Origin: Turritopsis dohrnii
Lineage: Eukaryota > Cnidaria > Hydrozoa > Anthoathecata > Oceaniidae
NCBI GenBank assembly: GCA_027922465.2
Contig: BQMF02000426.1
Location: forward strand, 248,001 to 312,000
Length of the DNA stretch: 64,000 bases
Reading direction: 5' to 3'
Numbering within the stretch: the stretch's first letter is position 1; the number at the start of each line of letters is the position of its first letter. Below, piece after piece: positions 24,001 through 49,336 of the stretch. The notes under the pieces are model-generated. The model was given only the letters and a program-made list of their open reading frames with translations, searched no databases and was not told the DNA's origin. Made by a program: the position numbers and the translations under genes.

Positions 24001-27000
24001 TTGCAGTTAAAAAAACTAGCTCGAAAATACAAAGGGCAGGCGGATAAACTTCAGAAAAGACTATCAGATAATAAAATTGAATTCTCTGACATTCTAAATG
24101 CACCTGTCAGCTCTGCAGAAACAGCGGAAGTAGCTCCAGTACCACCAACACAATCAGCAGTTGACCCCGAAGAGAAGAAAAAACTGGAAGATACAATTTC
24201 ACAGAAAGAAAAGGAAATTGCTGAGTTGAATAGCACTGTATTGAAATTGCAAGAAAAGTGTGACGTTGAACAGAAATTAAACGCTGAGAAGGATGAGAAG
24301 TTTTCCGAAAAAGAAAAGAGTTACATTGAAAGTGAAAAGAAGCTTCAGGCTTTATCAAGTGAGGTAGACCAACTTAAGAAGGCATTGAAAGAAGAGAAGG
24401 TAAATTATTTTTAATTGTACTGCCTTGCTCCTATTTACTGGCCGAGATCATGGGAATGTAGACGTATTTTGTTGGGTTTTTTTTATGGATGTTTTCATCT
24501 TGATATTTTCATTGTTAGGAAAAACAAGACAGAAACAGAAAGCTTGTGAAGACTGCTAAAGACAAAATAAATTCCCTTACTAGTAAGTTTTGATTTCCAG
24601 ATGTCTATATCTACGAGAATAGAGCTGCCAACTGTTTGATGAGGCATGAATTAAAAATATTAGAATCCAATAATGTTATTTTTATTGTTGCTAGGAAAAC
24701 TATTCTTAGTCCAGATAGAAAATCGGTCTTTCCCAATGAATCAGATTTTCCCAATCAAAGTTTCTCGAAGATTTCTTAAAGGAATTTTAGGTTTCTTTTA
24801 AATTGATAGTGCGGAGGAGTACTTTTCTATACAGGCACAAAATTTAATAAAAATACATTTTGTTGCTGTGACCTTTTGACCATTTTTCCCACTGGGCTGT
24901 TTCATTGAACAGAATGAGGAAATTATCTGACACAAGGTTTCGCTCCTTCATGGTATGAAAGGAAGGTAACACTTTTTGTATTAGTTACACAGACCCAGTT
25001 CAAATGAAAACTCAAGAACCAGGCGGGAGTTTTCATTCGAACTGGGTATGTGTAACTAATACACTGACCCAACTGACCCAATGAAATTGTCCAAATTTTT
25101 TACTGGCAATTCTGTTGTATAACAGGAAATTGCTGCTTAAATTTTTAAACTGTGTTTCCATACTCAAGTTGTCTCTATGTTTTCAGAGTTGAAAGATACT
25201 AAGACGCAAGAAATCGAAACAATAACAAAACAGAATGAAGACCTGAAGAACCGGATCCAACAGTTGACCGATAGCGATCAGATACCTGCAGCAACCCAAG
25301 AGCTGAAACTACGCATAACATCTCTTGAAAAACAAGTTGAAGGGCTCCTAAAAGAAAAGGCACTTCTGACATCAAAGTGTGAAGAACTGCAACTCCAGTA
25401 TGAACAATTGCTACAAGAAAAGAAAAGGTACGAAATTCCATTTAAGAAATTGAACTTTGTTTGGAAATCAAATTATAGTAGTTGTATCAAGAGTATAAAA
25501 AATCTTTCTGACCTGCTGAAGAAAACAATGAACAGTTTGGAAAATGTTTTATCTATTCACCTGTTTCTTCTAACCGTGCTAAGTGCTTTTGCATTTTATA
25601 ACCACTTACCCATTTACCTAACTATGATGTTATTATTAGTTCATTAATATGTTCACCTACTTGTCTATTGTTAGAGCTACGGAAAAACTCATAAAAGCAA
25701 ACCAACAGAAAACTAGAGTGCAGTCCTCCTCGACTAGTACAGTTGAGGTGCCCACTGTTGCTACAACTGAATCAAGTATGTACAAAGTATTACATACATT
25801 TATTTTCAAGTAATCTTCGGCAGATTTACTTTCAATTATGATTTACAATGTTAATTGAAACTTTCTCATATTGCCAACTTTTGATTCAATTCATCTTTCA
25901 ATTTGTAGCTGGAATAATATATTCTTTGTGACGGAACAAAATAAGAAATATCATCAGTCTTCGTTTTGATTTAGAAATACACTCCTTAACGTTTTTCGAC
26001 AAATTTGCCCACTCGGGTCCTATAAATTCCAAATTTTTTACTCTTTCAAATGTTTCTGTGAGTTTCTATGGAAACGCTAAGTATTCTTGAAAGTGTATGT
26101 TGATCAAAAGCTAAAATAGAAATACATGAATGGAAATATGGCGTATGATTATAACTGGTGAGGTTATTTTAACGCTGGCTTCATGTTAGGTGCTCCACTT
26201 ACTGCCACCGTTCGACCAACCGCCACATCAGCTCAACCATCGAAATTTCACGCCCAAGTTACTACAACGCCCACAGCAAGTATACGCCCTCTTGCTCATG
26301 CTGCTCCTACTGCTATGATTAGTCCAACAGTTCCTGTTTCAACTACACCCACTCCAATTGCTTCAGTATCCGCCTTACCCATCTCGGCCAACGTTCAACC
26401 ACAGGTTGCAGAGGTTCAAGGCCGACCGTCAACAAGTAGGCCTTTGAATGAACGCCCTGGCACATCCTTTAAAGCGCCCGTTGCTGTAGTGACAGTTCAA
26501 AGTCAAGAGCTTTCTTCCGAGGATAGTGTGAATGAACTAAATGCTGACGATGTGCAATTAACAAGGCTAGTTTTATCTTTAGATGACAATTTTGTAAACA
26601 CTGAAGTTTTCCTTCTATAAGAATGCTTTCATTGGTTTTAGTAGTGAGAATAACGAGCCTGGACCATCTTCGGTAGCTGACGTCCAGCCACCACCGTCAG
26701 CAGGGGCGTCTTCATCTACGAAAAGATCACATTCTCAGTTAGAGGATGGTGGACAGCAGTCTACTGAAGAGACGTAAGGCCCTTTTCACACTCCGCATAG
26801 GAAAATGTTTTGTCAGGTTTTACAAAAGCATGTGATCTTTGTTTTCTACACTTCTGATGATGATTTTGTCCAGGGACTCGCTTAGTCAGGCTGGAGAAGA
26901 CGAAGAACCAGGCACGAAAAGACAGAGAGTTGATGCGAACCAAGCGACTGAGGAACAGCTGCAACCTTTCCAAGGTAACACGACACTGTTTCATTTGAAC

Positions 27001-29521
27001 ATAGTTCCATTATCGGAAGTTGATCAACTTTGTGTGTCCATCCTTGTATAGTGGATTCTCAAGAAGTTCTTGAAGAAGATGAGTTACTCGGTGAAGCCAC
27101 GGAAGATGGTGATGATGAAGTATTGGAAACTGCTCCACAAACTCATCCAGATACCCAGTCTACTCACGTAAGTTTCACTCAACTATCAGACAGCAAAAGT
27201 TCGATAAAGATGATGAGTAAGACAAAGCATGTTCTAGTAAATAATAATAATTAGATATTGTGATTTGGAAAGAAACAGCTGCAACAATACTCCAGTACAG
27301 GAACTCCAGGAATAAACCATTCTGAAGATACCCAACTTACCATCTATGATTTCATATTAACTTGCGTGTTTCAAATTCTAGGTTGGTGTGTCCAGAGAAG
27401 TGCGTTTACAAGTGGAAAGAACTCTTCAACCATCTCCACAAGAGCTTCTACGGCAAAGGTATTGTGTTTGTCATTCAGCGTATTTTCGCAAGTTGACACT
27501 TTAGAATGACGATCCATATTGCAATGAACTTTCTAGGTCTAATCCAAGGGGCCGTTCGCAACTTCCGTCGTTTTCGCTAATGTCGGTAAGTATTTATACC
27601 GTGTTCATTAATATCGATGACATTACTAATTATGTGGTTTTCGTTAACATCAATCGACGATGAAGTAGTAGCTTTCATACCTCTCGATAGTTATCTCTAG
27701 TGAAATATTAACTGTGCTTATTTTTTCTTGTTGAAGGGACAAGGTGGAAGTGGGTTTTATGAAGAGACAGATGATTCGACAGTTCCAAGTACTCCGACTT
27801 TATTCATGCCCAAAAGAACTGACGGTTTTGCAGAAGCCGTCAGGTAAAATTTAGTTGATGAGTCCTGAACATTTTTACTCAACAATCCTCACTCATCAGT
27901 CAATAATTTCGTTGTTTACATTTCAGTTCACCGTTGATTCGCCTTCCGACATTTTCTTTCACTACAACTGACCAATCAGGTGGCTCAACTGCTCCTTCTC
28001 TCGAACAAACTGGTAAGCAAAATCAACTCAAGTTACCAAACTGCTTACTCAGCACTTTCTGTTATACGTTCAGTGTTTAACGTCTGTACTAGGCCTATTG
28101 CGCCTTTTAATGACGTGTCTTTCGGCTCACGGATAAATAAATAATGCCTACACAAAGATTTTTTTACAGTTTCAGATCATTCTTGATGTGTTAAAGCGAC
28201 CTTTTGTTTGCTCAGGCGATGAGAAATCAACAGATCTTTCCCGGTCTTCTGAATAAACACTGAATTGCGGCCAAGTTTCATGTCTAATGTCGGCACATTT
28301 ATTGAAAAATCTGTGGGAATGGGGTGCATTTCTATAGAAACACACACAATTTCAATAAAAGTGCTCTCCGTCGCAGTGACTTTTTGACGGTTTCGCATTC
28401 ATTGTTCCAATGATTTCGTTACTTTCCAACTTAAAGTAACTTGAACTGTTGTAAAGCTGAGGGTTGCACTGTGCTGAGGTTAGAAGTAGTTTGAATATTG
28501 AAAGTCAGGTTAGACATGTTCACTCTACCGCAGTGCAGCATATTTAAACGGAAATTCGGGACAGGTCCATTGTTTTCGCTTTAGTTGCTCTCTGTATCCG
28601 TATATACATTGTGCTTCTATGGTGACCCCCCTGCTTTTTAGGTTTACAGCTGAACGAAACAAGAGTAGATCTATTGGGTTCAGAAGATCAAGCCAATGTC
28701 CCTCAAACACCTTTGAGTATTGTACCTTCAGGTGAGTCTCATGTCTTACTCTCAATCATATCGGAAAACTGGATAGTTTGTGGGGATACCGCACTCCTCT
28801 AATTAACTCCCATGCTCTTTTACGCGCACAGGGTGTTCATAAGAATTAGGGGTGCGTTATTTTTTTTTTTCATTTTTTAGCCGTAAAAGAAAACGGTGAG
28901 AAAGTTTTTCATACAAATACAAGATTCCTGAAATTTGACACTTTTAACCTCATTTTCATGTGTTTTTTTCTGTGTTTTTGTTGCCTGGGATACTGCTTTT
29001 CATTAAGACCGGTACCGAATAAATGTGTATGCAAATTTAATCGACATGAAGTTGAGAATCATGGGCTGAAGTTAGTTGTCATCCTTGTGATAAACGGCCC
29101 CCGTTGTGATAAAGGCCCGGGCGCTTGTAAAACCTCTCCCGAGTTTCTGTTTAAACACCGTCTTAATTCCCAGTTAGCCATTAAGTTTCATTTCGGAAAA
29201 CGTGTAATTTACTGTGTTACTTAGATAAAGTAAAATAACAAAAACAAGTTTAAAATTCAACATAGTAACATTTTATATGCACTGATGATGGTTTTATACC
29301 GAAAAGCTTTTTGCTGAATTTTAAACTTGTTTTTGTTATTTTACTTTATCTACGTTTAATGGCGAATCATACCAACACTGTGTTACTTGTTTTGCAAAAT
29401 ATTCTGTAATCGTTTTTATTGAAATTTGTAGTTTCAAGTAACGAGCTCACCAATGTGCAAGCTGTTCAACAACAGCCTATTAACCGAGGTTCGATTTTGA
29501 CATTTACTGATTAGTCGGCCG

Positions 29522-29576
<55 letters not shown>

Positions 29577-31375
29577 CTGTTTCGTGTTTGTAGCTGCCGG
29601 TAGCAGCGAACCTGTCCGACATGACGCTTTCTTCTCCGAGGATAACGGTCAAGAGCAGAACGTTCCTCAACAGATCGACTTGACAGAAGATGATGACGAC
29701 GACATTCCGGAGCAGGATGACGACGATGACGACGAAGGAGATTTCGACGACCAAGCTGAATACGAGGAAGAGGAAGAAGAAGAGGAAGATGATGAAGTTG
29801 AAGAAGACGACGATGACGATGAAGTGAATAGTGTGCCGGCGGAAGTTGTTGCGGAAATGGTTTCTGGTAAACGTCCTACGTGTTCACACCAACCCACCAA
29901 CAAACCCATCTCCTCTTCATTTGTCACCTTTAGTATATGTGTCCACATCTTAAGTATTATAGAGTCGTCTGTCGTCGTTTTAGAGGTTCTCTCTTTTTAT
30001 TTCTCTTGTTATTTCTCTTTTTATTTCAGCTACCACTGAAGAACCAAATATGGGACAACAGCCAACTCAAATATACGTGCCAGATGATGAACAAGGCTAC
30101 GACTTCGCTGCTGAAGAGGTAAACCAAGCACAATCTGCTGGAGATGAAGACAACGTACGAGATGTTGAAGAGGAAGCCGCGTATGATGGAGGTTATGACG
30201 AAGTTGTAGAGATAAACGCTGAGGAGAGCATAGATGTTGAATTTCCTGATCCTGACGACAATAAAATTGAAGTTGAAAGTGAGGATGTTGCAGTGTGAGT
30301 GATAATCTTGAGAAATTCTTTCGCTTCCGATGTTTGCTTTTATGTTGGTTTGTTTGATATCCTTCGCCTTATGTTTTAGTATTGCTGATGAGAAGTCCAG
30401 AGATGATGAGGGAGCCAGTACCTCGGTTGTTCAACGGGAAGGCGTACCAGGTAAACTTTATTTTGAAACTGCTTTTGTCTAAAATTTACGATTATTTAAA
30501 TAAGCTAAGTGTAGTTGAATATGCAGTAAAACCTTCTTATTATGGACAATTGACCATTCTGCAACACTAGTGACCATATATGGGAAAACCTGTATACGAT
30601 GTACACATTTAAGACGGACCACCCTCCAAAGTGTCCGTCTAACAGAGTGTTCACTGTAGTTCAATTGCAACCAAGCTTCGAAACTTTAACAACTCTTTAT
30701 AATTCTAGAAGAATCCTCCTCCTCTTCCAATCGAGGGAAAACGGAAGGTACGACGAAAGCTTCCATTCAAATTCTATATCCCATTACATGTATCTAAATT
30801 CTGCGTAATGATAGTTGACCAACCTCGTTCCTAGAGCTCTTTACAGTTAATATTTTATTGTTATTGTTGTTATAATTTAGACAAAACGAAACCAGTCCGT
30901 CTTCAACGTTCTCGAGGTAAGTTGGCTATGCGTTTCTAGACACTTAACAACTAATGGGATCAAAATAGTTTGTAGGGACATTTAATCCGATACGTTATGT
31001 TCGGATATACTGGAAAAACTCAATCGTCACACAGTGTCATGTGGTGGCTTCCTTTTTTCCTGGAATGGACATTTTGAATTATTGCTGATGTAAGAACTTT
31101 TCGTGTGTTTAGGGGTGCGCCCAAGAATACGACGAATTCCAGGTATGTACTTTTTTTCTGACATGGACTGATGTCTAAACTAGTCTTGGTGAAAACAGGG
31201 ACTTATAAGTTTCAGTGAAGAAGGCTGTATACAAACGAGACTGAAATTCAAGAAGCTGGTTTCATCCAAATGTTTGTTTTTTGACTGGGTTATTTTTATT
31301 TTATTTATTTTTTTGTCTTACGTAGAAGAACAAACGAAACCATCTAAAAATAATGAAGAGGCCAAACCAAATTGA
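15016..31375 (+). CDS. TPR: Nucleoprotein TPR (nuclear basket coiled-coil protein)
   Basis: The complete gene has 51 exons and 2385 residues; vertebrate TPR is about 2360. Exon borders: 15016-15208, 15387-15565, 15683-16222, 16345-16432, 16550-16618, 16750-16821, 16993-17084, 17240-17332, 17497-17601, 17797-17904, 18014-18156, 18348-18449, 18677-18761, 18825-18890, 18994-19212, 19320-19463, 19617-19790, 19878-20018, 20153-20263, 20504-20582, 20803-20895, 21009-21103, 21266-21553, 21623-21697, 21879-22067, 22199-22305, 22587-22872, 23014-23118, 23190-23396, 23576-23731, 24007-24399, 24519-24582, 25187-25427, 25675-25775, 26190-26565, 26642-26773, 26874-26974, 27052-27167, 27382-27458, 27537-27585, 27737-27843, 27927-28012, 28642-28731, 29432-29488, 29594-29866, 30030-30294, 30380-30450, 30709-30747, 30881-30916, 31113-31142, 31326-31375. 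Family landmarks include [38 protein letters not shown] and [10 protein letters not shown]. Also seen are [18 protein letters not shown] and [18 protein letters not shown]. Residues 1 to about 1650 are heptad-rich coiled coil; the tail is Ser/Thr/Pro-rich, then acidic. TPR forms the nuclear-pore basket. Confidence 0.96.
18206..18318 (+). repeat. Dispersed intronic repeat, copy 1
   Basis: In TPR intron 11, a stretch with GCTGTGACGAAG, TTTTCATTGAAATGG, GTGTATATTTGTGG and TTTTTCAGCAAATTTGC matches in order the copies at 23424-23528, 28290-28390 (inverse) and 46717-46790. It is an unnamed short interspersed repeat of about 100 bp with no coding content. Confidence 0.55.
20896..21008 (+). other. 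GC-AG intron in TPR
   Basis: The donor reads AAAAAG/GCAAAT rather than GT. The protein frame and family sequence are restored only by cutting before GC (exon ends 20895) and joining to 21009 after TTTAG. GC-AG introns are a known minor class of U2 intron. No GT nearby keeps the frame. Confidence 0.75.
23424..23528 (+). repeat. Dispersed intronic repeat, copy 2
   Basis: This copy, in TPR intron 29, reads GTGAAAAAGTCACTGCGATG, then GTGTGTATATTTCTATGG, then AGCAAATTTGCCCACTGGGT. It is the longest clear copy of the family also seen at 18206, 28290 and 46717. The end word CCCACTGGG recurs at about 24891 and 45832 (inverse), suggesting partial copies there. Confidence 0.6.
24979..25061. repeat. 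Foldback element, 35-bp arms, in TPR intron 32
   Basis: The arms 24979-25013 and 25027-25061 (TATTAGTTACACAGACCCAG inward, and so on) are inverse copies with only a few mismatches around a 13-base loop. The RNA would form a long hairpin inside the intron. It looks like a MITE remnant, or a candidate structured intronic element. Confidence 0.7.
26566..26641 (+). other. Second probable GC-AG intron in TPR, tandem acceptor
   Basis: Frame 26190-26565 must join the next exon with two leftover bases. The only donor that does so is ACAAG/GCTAGT. Every nearby GT donor gives an immediate stop or the wrong frame. The acceptor is TTTTAGTAG, so splicing at either AG (exon from 26642 or 26645) stays in frame and adds or drops one serine. 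Confidence 0.5.
28290..28390 (-). repeat. Dispersed intronic repeat, copy 3 (inverse)
   Basis: In TPR intron 42, on the minus strand, the words AAAAAGTCACTGCGACGGAG, TTTCTATAGAAATGC and ATTTTTCAATAAATGTGCC follow the same order as in the copy at 23424-23528. Confidence 0.6.
29223..29351. repeat. Foldback element, 37-bp arms, in TPR intron 43
   Basis: AGATAAAGTAAAATAACAAA and so on (29223-29259) is repeated in inverse, almost perfectly, at 29315-29351 around a 55-base loop. The loop contains GATGATGGTTTTATACCGAA then AAGC; a related word (inverse) occurs at 54234-54262. It is a short non-coding foldback repeat. Confidence 0.75.
29522..29577. repeat. (GATT)n microsatellite
   Basis: About 13 copies of the tetranucleotide GATT fill the end of TPR intron 44, just upstream of the acceptor at 29593. 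Length polymorphism here is likely. Confidence 0.9.
30524..30656. repeat. Tigger-like MITE remnant in TPR intron 47
   Basis: CAGTAAAACCTTCTTATTAT followed by GGACA at the left and an imperfect inverse (TGTCCGTCTAACAGAGTGTT then CACTG) at the right bound about 130 bp. The paired CAGTRAAAC ends and GGACA words recall Tigger-type TIRs. The match is imperfect and no clean TA duplication is seen on the left. Confidence 0.45.
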
Positions 31376-31521
31376 GGCCAGCGCATGTCAAGTGAAACCG
31401 AAAAAAAGTGGAAGTATTTCGAGATTCCACGTCAAAATTGTTGGACCAAAAGATTAAACACCTGTAGAAAAATTTTCTTGTATCATTTGTTTCTTTGAGT
31501 ATTTTCTTTTTCATTGAGGAG

Positions 31522-31527
31522 AATAAA
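31522..31527 (+). terminator. Polyadenylation signal AATAAA, TPR
   Basis: Canonical AATAAA lies about 150 bp after the TPR stop codon at 31373-31375, followed by a T-rich stretch. No other AATAAA lies between. Confidence 0.8.
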
Positions 31528-31540
31528 AACCTTTTTTTTA

Positions 31541-33528
31541 AAATGTCAAACCCTTTGTTTTATTCCCCGTTTTCATAACTTCAGGTAATTTAGGCCTCTG
31601 TTACGCTCTTTTTTGGAGGGTGAACGTGAGTCGTACTGGCAACAAATGTCTTAAAGGAGGGCGAATGTTTACACGAGAAGATGTCACTTAAGGGTTTCCA
31701 AGTCTTCACTGTTTACACCACGTGGAGTTTACATTATATGTGCATGTATCATTATTGAATACAAACAGATCACGTTTCCCTAATTTTAATTAGAACAATT
31801 TTGAACAAGTGTCCCTTCCTGCTTTCTCTTTGATGTTAAGTTTTCAGCTATACCTGTAAAAAAAAAGTAAGCAGCAATGGGAATTTTACACCACATTCTT
31901 CTCTCTACCCGGAAAAAGTTTACATTATCCGAATTGTACATACATTAATTCCGATCTGTTTCTGTGTGAATGATGTACCGTAAAGACTCGATTAAGCGCC
32001 CGGGCTCTTATTTAATTTTTTGAACTTTATAGGGGGCGCTTATAAAAATTTTTTCATTTTATGGGGGGAAGCTTAATCACACTTAATCACTTAAACACAC
32101 TGCACGTTTTTTGGCGATGATATTCTTGATGCAATCTTCCGAAATATTTTCCAGTTTCCCGATTATTCGAACGCCATTATTCGGCAAGAATCATGAACAG
32201 CAAGATGGCGTACGTAGTCGCACTCGATAAAATCATGTTCATTAATTCAATTGTTGTTTTAGTAAATAAACTAGTTTTGTTTTCATATTGAAGAATTCTT
32301 CCGTAATGTATTCATTCAGTAAGTTGCAATATTTATGCCAAAAGATTTCTTAATGGTTAAGTAAAACTGATCTGATACCCCACCACAAAATATCCATCCC
32401 CTTTTTTTTTATAGAGAGGAAAAATCTCAGATTCATTTCAACAGTTTTGAAGTATTTACTTTGCTTACGCAGGACTTAAGAAATCTTCACTATTCTCCGC
32501 GAAGGAAGAAAGTGGGAGAAAAAATAAATAAAAAGTATAGCTACCCTAAGTAGCTTATAAAGCAAGACTTTTTTTGTTGGCTTTCCTTCTCTTCTTTTCC
32601 ACAAATCCACAACACAGAGACCATACCCACACAGCAAAGGCACACGGACAGCTAATTCATCACAGACTGCAGAAGAATTATTCAGCTATCTATCTTCAGC
32701 TTTCTTAGAAAATAGAATATAGCACTTAGCTAATCAGGATAAGTTAGTTCGGTAAAAGTTTATTTGTTTCCAATGGATTTTATTGCAAAATAATCTCTTA
32801 TTCGATTGACTGAGGTATCATTGTCGTACAACTAAGTTCTTTTTATCATCTAAAATTCGAAACACTAGAAAAACTCCTCAGCTCAGGAGCAAAAACATTA
32901 TAATTGAGAGACATCTCCTTTTGTAATTTATTGTATATACTAAATAATAGGTAAAGAAGGTCGTTAGAAAATGCAATACAATACTGATGTGGACAAACCA
33001 TAGCAATATCACCCTTATATAAATCTCTTTTTTCTTTCACTTTTGAAAAGCTAGTTTTCGAAATTGTAGGTGGTGCAGTCTTCTACTTTTAAAATAACAT
33101 GCACGTGGTAAAACACTCTCATATAATTGCCTATGTGTGTGATTGAAATGCATCATCATACCTCACCAGTGGGATAACATGTTGTTCAAAATTTTATATG
33201 TGTGATCTGATATTTTACGTGCTTGAAAAATATACTTCCTTAGCTGTGAAAACGAAATAAGTATTACCATTACGTAATAATCTTTGTTTGAAAGCTAGAC
33301 GTTGTGGAATCACATGATGATGACGAATTGATGCGTGCGATTAAATGTACGCCTAGGACTTTTGATGTGTGTGACAGCAGGTGCATGTGTGATTGCACTC
33401 GTCAAAAGGAGAAGACTGGTAGTGTTGTGGAATCTCTATGATATAAAATTAGAAACTGGATAATCTTCTTGTTTTAGGAAATAATAGAAAATTAATTAAT
33501 GTTAAAATTTATAGCTGTTAGATAAAAA
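31541..33528. other. Intergenic TPR to AP1G1, with a TE end
   Basis: At 31978 a TA-preceded CCGTAAAGACTCGATTAAGC followed by a GCGCCCGGGCTC block shares CCGTAAA with the elements at 9549 and 11651. It is probably one end of a further Tigger-like MITE (31978 to about 32095), but no partner end was found. The last 200 bp are the AP1G1 upstream region. A 5'-UTR intron ending at TTTATAG (about 33514) is possible. No other gene is supported. Confidence 0.4.
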
Positions 33529-47091
<13,563 letters not shown>

Positions 47092-47093
47092 TC

Positions 47094-47099
47094 AATAAA
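47094..47099 (+). terminator. AATAAA just after the AP1G1 stop
   Basis: AATAAA begins three bases after the TAG stop codon (47089-47091). If used, the 3' UTR would be only about 20-30 nt. No second AATAAA follows within the next few hundred bases. Confidence 0.5.
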
Positions 47100-48163
47100 C
47101 CTCTGAAATCTGTTAACGACTATTTTTTTATTCGAATTTTTCCCTCAGTGCTTTCCTGTTCAAGCTCTTTGGTTTATACAGATTTATATCCTTTTCTCGT
47201 CCTCCTGTGAAATGGCCCCGGTTAACTCCGGCAAAGGTTGTAGGAAATGCAGTTTGTCACCGTTGCCCTAGTAACCGTTACGAACGCCATATGACCACTG
47301 GAGACCACTAATCATTTGCTTCGCCTCTTTTTGTATTGATATCACAAGGTGTATAATTTCAATTTCCATTCGAATTCTTTCTTTGATCGTCAGTGTAGCA
47401 GTTATCTTTCACGTGACAGTATAATTAGGAAGGTGTAACGAGAGCGCTGACTTAACCTAGTTTACACTGGCAACTTTTTATTGTTTCGTATGTGTGCGAA
47501 TTATTTTTTTAATTACCAAATTTTTTTTGTTTGTTTTTCTGTGTTAGAAAACAATAACTGTATGCTTGTCCCGCCCATTACGCCCTCTTAATTTTTTTCT
47601 AAGAACTAATATGAGATACCAGGTCCTCTTATTTGAGCACCTCTAAACTGAAACAAGATTTGACGCCCTTTCAAATGAACTCCATGGGCGTAATGTTTAT
47701 TCTTGGGTTACGGTTGCATGCATACTGTAAATTATTATCTCAATTATTGTGAATTAATTTTTCACATTATACAAATAGAGATTTTTTTGCTTTGCTCTTT
47801 TGAAATATAGAATAGGTCGAACTTATTTATATTACTTGTTTTGCAGTTTATTTCCCGTATTGCATTGCCACAAATTACCACCCAGGGCGTAATTGCTCAT
47901 CATGTTCATAGTAGGCGTTAAGTTGAACTTGAAGAAAATATTCTTACAAGCACAGATCACTACTCCCGATCCTATTATAAGATGAGTGAAAAATAAAATA
48001 AGGTTTTGTTGGGTTTTTTTCTATTTTATTTTTTGGCTGTATAATTCATGAGCGTTGTTGGGATTTTTAGAAAATTTAAATAATATGTAGGTCCCAAATC
48101 AGCAATGTGGATGTTCGCTTTTGACTTTGTTTCATTCAAAAAGCTATTATTTCGTGAGTTTTG

Positions 48164-48433
48164 AGGCCAATTTCCATTCAAGAAAATATCCGCGCGAACG
48201 TAGGTAATCCACGCTCAGTGACTTAGAACGCACGCGTATTGGCTAATTCATTAGCGTAGTTATGTCCGCTCAGCGAGCAAAAATAAAGTTAAAGAATTTT
48301 AACTTTTTTTAAGCCCGCCGATGTCCGCTGATAATTTCAGCCAATCGTGTCTTTTGATTTCCATTTGCAGCTGTTTGGCCGCTCGGAAAATTCTACGTCC
48401 GCGCGGGCATAAGCGTTGAATGGAAATCGGCCT
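48164..48433. mobile_element. MITE with AGGCCAATTTCCATTCA ends
   Basis: AGGCCAATTTCCATTCA (48164) and TGAATGGAAATCGGCCT (48433) are inverse with one mismatch, with subterminal GTCCGCG/CCGCGCG words at both ends. The 270 bp are non-coding and less AT-rich than the surroundings. A target duplication is not clear, so the superfamily is not assigned (Harbinger-like is possible). Confidence 0.65.
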
Positions 48434-49336
48434 TTAACCAGTACAAAAGCTGAAAAATAAAAACTTCTATTCGCATTCCACAGATACTTATCTTTCAAAT
48501 CAGTTCGAACTAAATGGCATAAGAAAATAAAACGAACCTGTGCACGAGGTTGATATTGATTGATTCATAACCTGTGTGACGTCATTTTCGGGGAAAAAAA
48601 TTATTTCTGTTCAAATTATAAATCAACTCTGCTCAAATTTTCTAAAACATTAGTAAAAATTTTGTTTCACATATTAAAAAAGAGGAAAGTCGTAAACATA
48701 TTGAGATGGTTAGTTAAAAATTCTCAGCTTGCATATATGATGTGATTTTATATTCAGTACAATAAATTTCGTATCGTACGACAATTTAAGTTCTTTTTCA
48801 AAACTTTATGATAATCGTACGATTTCGAAAAACAGCCATCTGTGAATTATCTCATGTTATTGGCACACACTTGCCAATATCTCGTGATCGTGGTGGAGGC
48901 AGTGAACAGTACTACTTATACCAGAGAATTTTTCCGCAGAATAAAGATACAGAGGGCTGGCTGACAGACTTGCTAGAAAAGAGAAAGAAACTGACAAATT
49001 CGAAAAAAAAAACACATTTCGCGGAAAAATACTCTGCCTGTAAGTGCGAATGTAACATTTATTTGTAAAAACACCATTTGTCAAAGATTCTTTTTAACAG
49101 ACAGCAGTATTGGCGGTATTGCTTAGAATATTGAAAGTTTTGAAATGTGTTTCGTAAAAAAAACCTATACGATACACTCATTATTTTCTGTTCTTTTAGC
49201 CTGTTTCGATATGTGTACCTATATCTATACGAAATGTACATAGGTGATGAGCCCAGCTCTGGTTTTATCCATAGTCACAAGAAATTTATGTGGCTATGTT
49301 TTAGTTATTTATTTATTAAAATTTGTTAAAAAGCCA

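Noticed and set aside
29282..29304. CTGATGA ... GAAA in the loop of the TPR intron 43 foldback as a hammerhead
   Set aside because: Stem II does not pair next to the core, the A15.1-U16.1 pair is missing, and the related copy near 54240 reads TTGAAGA instead of CTGATGA.
29667..29948. Serine-rich minus-strand open frame
   Set aside because: Shadow of the TPR acidic exon on the other strand; GAT/GAC/GAA codons read as serine or phenylalanine codons in reverse.
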